A stretch of DNA of 16,688 nt, from positions 1-16,688 of the forward strand of contig JACMOG010000262.1 of assembly GCA_014378125.1 (NCBI GenBank). The letters are read 5' to 3'. Shown one piece after another: positions 1-6,185 of the stretch. Positions within the stretch are counted from its first letter, which is position 1; each line of letters begins with the position of its first letter. The notes beneath the pieces are model-generated. The model made no database searches and was not told where the DNA came from. It saw nothing but the letters and a program-made list of their open reading frames with translations. Source of the stretch: Vitreoscilla sp. Lineage in GTDB: Bacteria > Pseudomonadota > Gammaproteobacteria > Burkholderiales > Burkholderiaceae. The position numbers were made by a program, and so were the translations under genes.

Positions 1-49
1 GCGCATCCCCTGTGCCCGCGCCATGGCGGCCACGAGTGCGGGCTCGCGC

Positions 50-1627
50 TCAGCCGTCGATGGTGACACGCTCGAGCTCCTCGAAGGTGGTGGCACCGCG
101 GCACACGGCGGCGGTGGCGGCGTCGCGCAGGGGCGTCATGCCGCGGTCGCGCGCGGCCTGCTTCAGCCGGCTCATCGGCGCGCGCGCCACGATCAGGTCC
201 CGCAGTTCGTCGTGGAAGGTGAGCATCTCCACCACCGCGCTGCGACCCTTGTAGCCGGTCTGGCGGCAGTGGCCGCAGCCCTGGCCGCGCGCATACGCGT
301 GGCCCGGGAATGCCTCGATGCCCAGTCGCACCAGCAGGTCGCGCGGCGGCAGGACGGAGACACTGCATTGGGGGCAGTTCATGCGCATCAGGCGCTGTGC
401 CATCACGCCGTTGAGGGCCGAGACCACGCTGTACAGATCCAGGCCCATGTGCATGAAGCGGCCGATCACGTCGAACGCGCTGTTGGCGTGCACGGTGCTG
501 AAGACCAGGTGGCCGGTGAGCGCTGCCTGAACGGCGATCTGCGCGGTCTCGGGGTCGCGGATCTCGCCCACCATCACGCGATCAGGATCGTGGCGAAGCA
601 CGGAACGCAGGCCGCGCGCGAAGGTCAGGCCCTTCTTCTCGTTGACCGGGATCTGCACCGTTCCCGCCAGCTGGTATTCGACGGGATCCTCGATCGTGAT
701 GATCTTGTCGCTGCCGTTGTTGGTCTCGCTGATGGCCGCATACAGCGTGGTCGTCTTGCCGCTGCCGGTCGGGCCGCACACGAGCAGCAGCCCGTACGGC
801 TGGCGCGCCAGGCGGCGGATCAGGTCCTGCGACTCGGGCGGCAGTCCCAGCGAGGCCAAGGTGAGCTGGCCGCCCTGCGCGATGCGTGCGCGATCCAGCA
901 CCCGGATCACGGCGTCCTCACCGAATGCGGTGGGCATGATGGACAGGCGGAAGTCGATCTCGCGGCCGTGCATGCGCAGCTTGAAGCGCCCGTCCTGGGG
1001 CAGGCGGCGCTCGCCGATGTCCAGCTCGGCCATCACCTTCAGGCGTGAGACGATCTGCTCGGCCACCACCGCGCCGTCCACGTTGCGCACGTCCACCATC
1101 ACGCCGTCGATGCGGTAGCGGATGCGCAGCCCCTGCAGCGTGGACTCCAGGTGAACGTCGCTCGCGCCGTCCTGCAGTGCGTCGTACAGCGTCGAATCGA
1201 GAAGGCGCACGACCGGGCTGGACTGCTCGCTCAGGTGCAGCGCCGACAGTTCCTCCGCTTCGCTGGCCACCTGCGCGCCCGCGAAGCTGTCGCCGAGCTC
1301 GTCGAGCGCGCGAAAGCCGGCGGCGCCGGAATCCAGCCATGCATCGATGGCCGCGGCATCGCATTCGACCCAGCGCACGTTGCGCTGCAGTCGTGATTCC
1401 ACGCGTTCGAGCAGCATGGCGTCGGAAGCGCGATCGCACAGCAGGGCGTGGGCGCCCAGCGCCGAGCGCGCGAGCAGGGCACGCCAACGCTGGGCCTCGG
1501 CCTGGGGCCACTGCTCGAAATGCAGCGACCATGGGCCTTCGTGCGCCGGAAGCCAGTCGCCCGGTGCACCCCCGTTCCCGGGCGCGGCGTGCGCATCGGC
1601 AGTGACGTCGAGCGGAACGGCGCTCAT
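50..1627 (-). CDS. gspE: GspE, type II secretion system ATPase
   Basis: This is the cytoplasmic hexameric ATPase that powers pseudopilus assembly in type II secretion. The 525-residue product has an N-terminal domain of about 140 residues, then the PilB/GspE N2 domain and the RecA-like core. Visible motifs are Walker A GPTGSGKT (285-292), the Asp box around 310-316, Walker B region VMVGEIRD (351-358), a His box near 380, and a CxxC pair at 418/421 and 451/454 that forms the zinc-binding C-terminal subdomain typical of GspE. The ATG overlaps the gspF stop in an ATGA tetranucleotide, and a GGAG lies 8 bases upstream, so translation is probably coupled to gspF. The reading frame stays open far upstream of this ATG, but that part is antisense-like frame noise over gspF. 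Length is normal for the family. I am confident of the family; PilB is the alternative, but the gspG-gspF context argues for GspE. Confidence 0.96.
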   Translation of the reverse strand: MSAVPLDVTADAHAAPGNGGAPGDWLPAHEGPWSLHFEQWPQAEAQRWRALLARSALGAHALLCDRASDAMLLERVESRLQRNVRWVECDAAAIDAWLDSGAAGFRALDELGDSFAGAQVASEAEELSALHLSEQSSPVVRLLDSTLYDALQDGASDVHLESTLQGLRIRYRIDGVMVDVRNVDGAVVAEQIVSRLKVMAELDIGERRLPQDGRFKLRMHGREIDFRLSIMPTAFGEDAVIRVLDRARIAQGGQLTLASLGLPPESQDLIRRLARQPYGLLLVCGPTGSGKTTTLYAAISETNNGSDKIITIEDPVEYQLAGTVQIPVNEKKGLTFARGLRSVLRHDPDRVMVGEIRDPETAQIAVQAALTGHLVFSTVHANSAFDVIGRFMHMGLDLYSVVSALNGVMAQRLMRMNCPQCSVSVLPPRDLLVRLGIEAFPGHAYARGQGCGHCRQTGYKGRSAVVEMLTFHDELRDLIVARAPMSRLKQAARDRGMTPLRDAATAAVCRGATTFEELERVTIDG

Positions 1628-2823
1628 TGCACCTGCTCCACCAACTGGAAGATGGGCATGTACATCAACACCACGATGCCGCCGATGAGGACCCCCATCA
1701 CCAGCATCAGCAGCGGATTGACGAGATGCGTGATGAGCTCGGTCAAGCGCGAGAGCTCTTCGTCGTGGAACTCGGCGGCCTGCCGCAGCATGGCGGCCAG
1801 GTTGCCGCTGCGCTCGCCGACGCGCAGCATGCGCAGTGACACCGGGGTCGTCAGGCCGGCGCGTTGCAGGGCGGCGGACAGCCGCTCGCCGCGACCGACG
1901 TCGGTGATGGCCTGGTTCAGCGCCGCCCGCAGCCGCAGCGAGATCACGCCATGCGCCGTGCGGAGCGCCGCGACGGCCGGCACGCCGGCGCCCAGCAGCA
2001 TGCTGGCGGTGCGATAGAACTGCGCCAGCGCGAGCACGTGCAGCTTCGGCCCCAGCAGCGGCGCCTCCCACAGGCGTGCAGTGGCCCAGGCCCGCACGCG
2101 CGGCTGGCGCCACACGAACACCGGCGCGGCCAGCAGCAGCAACGCGCTCGCCGCGGTCGCCCAGGGGTGCTCGCCGCCGATGTGGCCGATGGCCACCAAC
2201 AGCTGCGAGCTGGGCGGCAACGTGCCGCCGACGCCCTCGAGGATGCCGGCGAAGCGCGGAACCACGAAGAGCAGCAGGAACACGATCACCGCGACGCCGG
2301 CCACGATGAGCGTGAGAGGGTAGATGCTCGCGCTCACCAGCTTGCTGCGCAGCGTATCCACCCATGCGAGGTAGGCCGCGTGCTCGCGCAAGGCCTGCTC
2401 GAGCTGGCCGGTGCGCTCGCTCGATTGCACGACCGCCACGTACAGTGCGTCGAAGCACCCGGGTTGCGAGCGCAGAGCGACGGACAGCGGCTGGCCGCCT
2501 CGCAGGTCGGCGATGACGCCGTCGAGCGCGCGAGCGACCGCCCCCACGGCCTCCTTCTCGCGCAAGGTCTCCAGCCCTTCGAGCAAGGGAATGCCCGCGG
2601 CCAGCAGGACGGCCAGCTCCTGGCTGAACAGCCGCAGCGGGAAGCGCTTGCGCGAGATCGCGGAGTCGTTCACCGCCTCGGGCGCATCCTGCAGTTCGAC
2701 CGAAAGAACTTGGCGCGGCTCCACGCGCGCCGCGCCGACGGCCGCCTGAGCGTCTGGCGCATCTACCCGCGTGCGCGAGGCGCCCGTGCGCGGGTGCACG
2801 AAGTGGACGACGTAGGCAGGCAT
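1624..2823 (-). CDS. gspF: GspF, type II secretion inner-membrane platform protein
   Basis: GspF is the polytopic inner-membrane platform protein that links the GspE ATPase to the growing pseudopilus. The 399-residue product has the expected two repeated cytoplasmic T2SSF domains, with membrane segments at about 167-189, 220-237 and 365-388. Family signatures include the FSQELAVLLAAGIPL stretch (66-80) and its second copy FYRTASMLLGAGVP (269-282), and GERSGNL near 336-342. I chose the ATG giving MPAYVVHF because it begins at the conserved N-terminal beta segment and lies only 14 bases after the gspG stop. A longer frame upstream runs through gspG and is not family-like. A GGA seven bases before the ATG is a modest ribosome site. 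The gene ends in a 4-base overlap with gspE. Confidence 0.95.
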   Translation of the reverse strand: MPAYVVHFVHPRTGASRTRVDAPDAQAAVGAARVEPRQVLSVELQDAPEAVNDSAISRKRFPLRLFSQELAVLLAAGIPLLEGLETLREKEAVGAVARALDGVIADLRGGQPLSVALRSQPGCFDALYVAVVQSSERTGQLEQALREHAAYLAWVDTLRSKLVSASIYPLTLIVAGVAVIVFLLLFVVPRFAGILEGVGGTLPPSSQLLVAIGHIGGEHPWATAASALLLLAAPVFVWRQPRVRAWATARLWEAPLLGPKLHVLALAQFYRTASMLLGAGVPAVAALRTAHGVISLRLRAALNQAITDVGRGERLSAALQRAGLTTPVSLRMLRVGERSGNLAAMLRQAAEFHDEELSRLTELITHLVNPLLMLVMGVLIGGIVVLMYMPIFQLVEQVQ

Positions 2824-2837
2824 CGCTGGATCCGGCT

Positions 2838-3254
2838 TCACCAGCTTGTGATGTCGGCGTCGTCGCCGGTGCCACCGGCACGACCGTCGTGGCCGAAGGA
2901 AAGCAGGTCGTAGTCGCCGTGTTCGCCCGGGGACGTGTAGCGGTACTCGTTGCCCCACGGGTCCTTCGGGATGGCCTTCGCGAGGTAGGGCCCCGACCAC
3001 TTCGTCTCGCCAGCGGGCGCCGCGACGAGCGCGACCAGCCCCTGCTCCGTGCCGGGATAGTGGCCGGTGTCGACGCGGTATTGGTCCAGCGCCTTTCCGA
3101 AGCCGTCGATCTGCGCCCGGGTGACCTTCACCTCGGATTTGCCGATCTGCCCGAACAGCTTGGGACCGACGTAGCCCGCGAGCAGTCCGATGATGACCAT
3201 GACGACCAGCAGCTCCAGCAATGTGAAGCCGGTCTGCCGCGTGCGCCGGCGCAT
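2838..3254 (-). CDS. gspG: GspG, major pseudopilin of type II secretion
   Basis: This is the major pseudopilin of the type II secretion pseudopilus. The 138-residue precursor has a short basic leader ending in Gly, followed by FTLLELLVVMVIIGLLAGYV, the class III prepilin signal cleaved and N-methylated by GspO. Glu5 of the mature protein, needed for assembly, is present. The C-terminal part carries the GspG calcium-loop pattern: DPWGNEYRY, then SPGEHGDYDLLSFG and a terminal GDDADI. It is first in a gspG-F-E operon. Start choice is uncertain. The ATG used here gives a 9-residue leader like that of classical GspG, but its GGAG is 11 bases away. An in-frame ATG at 3281 has a better-placed GGAAG and would give an 18-residue leader. 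Family assignment is firm. Confidence 0.95.
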   Translation of the reverse strand: MRRRTRQTGFTLLELLVVMVIIGLLAGYVGPKLFGQIGKSEVKVTRAQIDGFGKALDQYRVDTGHYPGTEQGLVALVAAPAGETKWSGPYLAKAIPKDPWGNEYRYTSPGEHGDYDLLSFGHDGRAGGTGDDADITSW

Positions 3255-3504
3255 CGCGCTACCCGCTCCAATCGATGCCATTTCAGCGCTTCCACAGAGT
3301 CCAGACGGCGCGATAGTAGGTGCGCCATATGACCCCGTGGTGAATGGCTGGACCATGACGCCGCATGGTCCGTTCGGCATATGGCATGGCGCAACCGCAC
3401 CCGCTGGTGCGTCACGTGCAACGACGACGATCGGCTCGGCTCCGTTGGTGTCGGTAGGTCGTCGACGCAAACGGCCATCGCTCACAACATCGAATTCCGA
3501 AGCC
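3255..3504. promoter_or_regulatory. Divergent intergenic region between gspG and the cyclophilin gene
   Basis: This 250-base spacer separates two divergently transcribed genes and should hold both promoters. I could not fix a convincing -35/-10 pair on either strand. The visible structure is a pair of perfect 8-base inverted repeats, described as a separate entry. If gspG starts at the alternative ATG at 3281, the first 27 bases are coding. Confidence 0.4.
3324..3385. repeat. Nested inverted repeats between divergent genes
   Basis: An outer perfect inverted repeat pairs GCCATATG (3324-3331) with CATATGGC (3378-3385). Inside it an inner perfect repeat pairs GGACCATG (3350-3357) with CATGGTCC (3364-3371) around a 6-base loop. 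The two dyads are not concentric: 18 bases separate the left arms and 6 the right arms. They could form a branched hairpin in RNA or serve as two operator half-site pairs. Function is unknown. Confidence 0.6.
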
Positions 3505-4428
3505 ATGATCAACAGCATTTCCACCCGCGCGCGCGACGCCTTCCTGACCCTGGCCATGGCTGGCGCGTCGCTCACCGGCTGCGGTGGGGGTGGCGGTTCC
3601 GGCGCGAGTCCTCAACAAGCCGGCGGGGACACGCCCACCGTCAGCACCGCTGCCGTCGGCGCGCCGATGTACGGCCAGACGCTGGTGCTGACGCTCTCGG
3701 GCAGCAACCTGGACCAGGGCATCGCCGTGTCGGCCACTGGCTGCGACGGCGTCACCATCGACACCGCGTCGTCCGGGCCGTCCGCTGCACGCTACAGCTG
3801 CAGCGTGTCGGCGATGGGTGCCGGCGCGTTCACGATCCAGCGCACCAACGGGGGAGCGGTGCTCGCTTTGGCGGCCTTCACCGTGCCGGCGCCGCAGGTC
3901 ACCATGGCCTTCGACAATCACGCGGGCGTGGCCGGATCCATCGTCGTCACGCTGGCGCCTGACAAGACGCCGATCACGGTGAACAACTTCCTGTCCTACG
4001 TCCACAGCGGGTTCTATGTGGGCACCTTGTTCCACCTCGTCTCGCCGGGCTTCTCGGTGCAGGGCGGGGGGTATGTCGCGCCGTTCGACAGCGTCACGCA
4101 GACGCTCAAGCCCACTGGCGCACCGATCCCGCTGGAGGTGGGCAAGGGCCTGAGCAACACGCAGTGGTCGATCTCGATGGCGCGGACGAAGGATCCCGAC
4201 ACGGCGTCGGCCACCACGCAGTTCTTCATCAACCTGGCGGACAACAGTGTCCCCCTCGACCCGGGCATCACGAGCGGCTACGCCGTGTTCGGCTCGGTCA
4301 CCGGCGGCACCGCGGACGTGATGGCCATCGCTGGCGCGCCATGCGTCTCCATTCCGCTCGTCCTGTCGTCGGTCTTTTGCGTGCCGACGCCCAACATCGT
4401 CATCTGGTCGGCGGCGCAGACGCGCTGA
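3505..4428 (+). CDS. Lipoprotein cyclophilin-type peptidyl-prolyl isomerase
   Basis: The product is a 307-residue lipoprotein with a C-terminal cyclophilin domain, a fold that catalyses cis-trans isomerisation of X-Pro bonds, here probably in the periplasm. The N-terminus has a hydrophobic segment and a lipobox LTGC (Cys26), followed by a Gly/Ser-rich linker and an immunoglobulin-like or unassigned region (about 48-128). The cyclophilin domain spans about 131-305, with FHLVSPGF (177-183 region), VQGGGY, SMARTKDPDTASATTQFFIN and GYAVFGSV. The residue matching the catalytic Arg of cyclophilins (FHR in the usual motif) is Leu178, while the Gln and Phe of the active site remain (Gln186, Phe241). 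I chose the ATG that starts the lipoprotein signal; the frame is open upstream but noncoding in character. Activity may be low or lost. Cyclophilin fold is firm. Confidence 0.92.
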   Translation: MINSISTRARDAFLTLAMAGASLTGCGGGGGSGASPQQAGGDTPTVSTAAVGAPMYGQTLVLTLSGSNLDQGIAVSATGCDGVTIDTASSGPSAARYSCSVSAMGAGAFTIQRTNGGAVLALAAFTVPAPQVTMAFDNHAGVAGSIVVTLAPDKTPITVNNFLSYVHSGFYVGTLFHLVSPGFSVQGGGYVAPFDSVTQTLKPTGAPIPLEVGKGLSNTQWSISMARTKDPDTASATTQFFINLADNSVPLDPGITSGYAVFGSVTGGTADVMAIAGAPCVSIPLVLSSVFCVPTPNIVIWSAAQTR

Positions 4429-4458
4429 CGCGATGCCGGGCGTGCAGCCCGTGCGTCA
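4426..4458 (+). terminator. Hairpin overlapping the cyclophilin stop codon
   Basis: An outer stem TGACGC/GCGTCA (4426-4431 with 4453-4458) encloses an inner stem CGGGC/GCCCG (4437-4441 with 4447-4451) around a 5-base loop. The left arm begins with the TGA stop codon itself. No T-run follows, so this is either a weak intrinsic terminator or an mRNA 3'-end stabiliser. Confidence 0.5.
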
Positions 4459-4645
4459 TCAACCTGTCATCCGCCGAGACCACGCTCGGCCGCTACTGGC
4501 CGGCGAATGGTTCGTCGAACTGGGTCCCGAGATCCTCAGGGTGTTCCGCGACACCGAGGGCATCGACCACGTGGCCGACGTGAACGTCGTCGATTTCCTC
4601 GAAGGCCTGGCCACCCGGACGATCGTATTCGTGTCCTGGGGCTGA
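4433..4645 (+). CDS. Short unrecognised ORF, probably a C-terminal gene remnant
   Basis: A 70-residue frame ends 11 bases before the stop of the convergent PilZ gene. Its last 50 codons, from about 4490, have strongly GC-rich third positions like real genes here, and the peptide looks protein-like (EWFVELGPEILRVF, then DHVADVNVVDFLEG). The first 20 codons overlap the terminator-like hairpin and are not convincing. In the neighbouring frame the bases at about 4453-4500 also look coding (VINLSSAETTLGRYW), suggesting a frameshift near 4500. I do not recognise the family. The simplest reading is the 3' end of a longer gene whose front has been lost; an expressed small protein is possible but less likely. 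Confidence 0.35.
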   Translation: MPGVQPVRHQPVIRRDHARPLLAGEWFVELGPEILRVFRDTEGIDHVADVNVVDFLEGLATRTIVFVSWG

Positions 4646-4656
4646 GCGTCAGCCAG

Positions 4657-5067
4657 TCAGGGCGGCAGCAGCAGACATCGTACCCAGCGGCGTGCGTCAT
4701 CCTCTGCCTGGTACGCGCGAAGAAACGCCTCGGCAGGCGAGCGGACGTCGTCGAAACGCAGCCCGCAGAGCCAGCCCGCGGTGGTCGCCTCGCGTGTCCA
4801 CATGCGCGTGACGCGGCCTCCGAACCGGGTGACCGCCTCGTCCTCCCCCAGCAGCAACTGGATCTCGTAAGCGGGGCGGTGCGGCGGGTCGTCGCTCGCG
4901 GTAAGCACCTGGAGTCCGCCTTCGCCGAGGTTCATCACCAGGCCGGCGCTGGCGTGCGCGGCATCGGCCGGCTTGAACACCCAGACGGGCACGTGCTCCT
5001 GCAGCACGGGCACGCGAAAGAATTCGACGCGGCGATGTTGGCGGTGATCCGGTGAAGAGGTGAACAC
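4657..5067 (-). CDS. PilZ-domain protein, putative c-di-GMP receptor
   Basis: The predicted 136-residue product is a single PilZ domain, a fold that binds cyclic di-GMP and alters partner proteins. The N-terminal arginine region reads HRRVEFFRVPV (11-21) and the second motif is NLGEGG (46-51), matching the D/N-x-S-x-x-G site except that Ser is Gly. The arginine spacing also deviates slightly from RxxxR. The rest shows the six-stranded barrel pattern and a C-terminal helix (about 110-125). There is no ATG in a good place: I chose the GTG at 5067 because the domain starts soon after it. The frame extends to a GTG at 5178, adding 37 residues without family resemblance. No strong ribosome site precedes either. 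The gene is convergent with the short remnant upstream. Ligand binding is plausible but unproven because both motifs are imperfect. Confidence 0.75.
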   Translation of the reverse strand: MFTSSPDHRQHRRVEFFRVPVLQEHVPVWVFKPADAAHASAGLVMNLGEGGLQVLTASDDPPHRPAYEIQLLLGEDEAVTRFGGRVTRMWTREATTAGWLCGLRFDDVRSPAEAFLRAYQAEDDARRWVRCLLLPP

Positions 5068-5411
5068 GGGGCATTCGATCGTCGGTACGGACAGGCCAGC
5101 ATAGCGGTGTTTGCGGCATCCTGGTACGCGCCGTCGTGGCGCCCACTCGACAGTTGGATGCGAGCCCGACCTGGGCACCGGAATACGGCGATGGCTGGCG
5201 AATCACGGCGGAAGATCTGCGCAGCATCGTCGCCTGCCTGCTTTCCGGACTACAGGGACGATGCCGGGGGTTCATGGGCCGGTAACTGCCGGAGAGCATC
5301 GTCAACCGGTCGCGCCAACAGGGTGTTTCGAATGATGGGATCGACGCGAGCGTCGGCACCGGATTCGGAACGTCGCGGATTCCCGCAGGCGCATCGCATC
5401 CAGGTTCGACC
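5068..5411. other. Spacer between divergent PilZ and PEP-CTERM genes
   Basis: This roughly 340-base region should hold promoters for both flanking genes, but none is clear. On the plus strand, 5136-5285 gives a 49-codon GTG-started frame with coding-like third positions (fragment EYGDGWRITAEDLRSIVACL) ending in TAA. I do not recognise it, and it may be a gene remnant. No convincing sigma-54 site, sometimes found before PEP-CTERM genes, was seen. Confidence 0.3.
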
Positions 5412-6119
5412 ATGAAAATAGCTGAGTTTCGTTCGAGGGTCCTGGCAGGAGCCTTGTTGCTCGTCGCCGGGGGCGCATCGGCCGCCACATTCACCAATGT
5501 CCCGAGCGGCGCTACCACCGGCTTGCCGTTCGCCTACTTCGGCAACGGTGCGAATCCCAGCGGCGATTCGCCGGCCGTCGGTGAGGTGATCTTGCTGACA
5601 TCGGAACAGATGCTCGCGTCCTTCAGCTTCTATGCGGTCGGCAACCTGTCACAGTCCTTGCAATTGAACGTGGCGCAGTGGAATCCGGATACGAATGCCA
5701 AGAACCAGGCGGTCAACGGCATCGGCTCTGTCTTGCTGACAACGATCGGCGCGCCGTCGGAGAGCTTCAATGCCGCTACGGGCGTCACGACCATCGAGTT
5801 CGACCACCTCGCGCTCGACCTGAGATCGGATACCAAGTATGTCGTCTTCCTGACCAGCGCCGACCCGGCGGCCACCGGCATCCAGTTGTCGCGAACCCAG
5901 ACGTCCGCGGACGTGTCGGGCTTCGGTGTCGGCAACGCTTTTCTCAGCACGGTTCCAGGCACCGGCTGGCAACTTTCATTCAATGGAAACGGATTCCTGA
6001 GCATGCAGTACACCGCGGTCGTGGCGGCGGTTCCGGAGCCCGGATCGTGGGCCATGCTGATGGCCGGTTTTGGCCTGGTGGGTACCTTGGTCAAGCGTCT
6101 TCGGGCCAACGCGGCCTGA
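5412..6119 (+). CDS. PEP-CTERM sorting-domain protein, secreted
   Basis: This 235-residue protein has a cleavable signal peptide (basic start, hydrophobic 10-20, likely cut after GGASA at residue 24) and a C-terminal PEP-CTERM sorting signal from about residue 207: VPEPGSWAML, a hydrophobic helix, then a KRLR basic tail. Such proteins are recognised by exosortase EpsH/XrtA and processed during export, usually alongside exopolysaccharide production. The middle is a beta-rich, Ser/Thr/Asn-rich domain with one predicted repeat-like beta layout, and no enzyme motif was seen. The ATG is well defined and the gene stands alone, followed by a strong hairpin. No exosortase gene lies in the window, so it must be encoded elsewhere. 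The sorting signal is firm, but the function of the exported domain is unknown. Confidence 0.93.
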   Translation: MKIAEFRSRVLAGALLLVAGGASAATFTNVPSGATTGLPFAYFGNGANPSGDSPAVGEVILLTSEQMLASFSFYAVGNLSQSLQLNVAQWNPDTNAKNQAVNGIGSVLLTTIGAPSESFNAATGVTTIEFDHLALDLRSDTKYVVFLTSADPAATGIQLSRTQTSADVSGFGVGNAFLSTVPGTGWQLSFNGNGFLSMQYTAVVAAVPEPGSWAMLMAGFGLVGTLVKRLRANAA

Positions 6120-6141
6120 GCACTAACCCCGGCGATCAGAG

Positions 6142-6173
6142 TGATGCCCCGCGTGCCATCACGCGCGGCATCA
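6142..6173. terminator. Shared hairpin terminator between convergent genes
   Basis: Arms of 14 bases (6142-6155 and 6160-6173) pair with a single mismatch around a CCAT loop, giving a long GC-rich stem. It lies 22 bases after the PEP-CTERM stop and 12 bases beyond the stop of the convergent c-di-GMP gene. It is symmetric enough to end transcription from both sides, although no clear T-run flanks it. Confidence 0.65.
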
Positions 6174-6185
6174 GGACTTCCTGAC

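Noticed and set aside
1..49. Possible start of a further gene after gspE on the minus strand (ATG at 24-22).
   Set aside because: Only eight codons remain before the window edge and there is no ribosome site; it cannot be supported.
1628..2881. Long upstream extension of the gspE frame.
   Set aside because: It lies over gspF in another frame, is Arg/Ala-rich without family motifs, and the ATGA overlap gives a better start.
5340..5400. Sigma-54-like GGCAC motif before the PEP-CTERM gene.
   Set aside because: The required GC element at proper spacing is absent.
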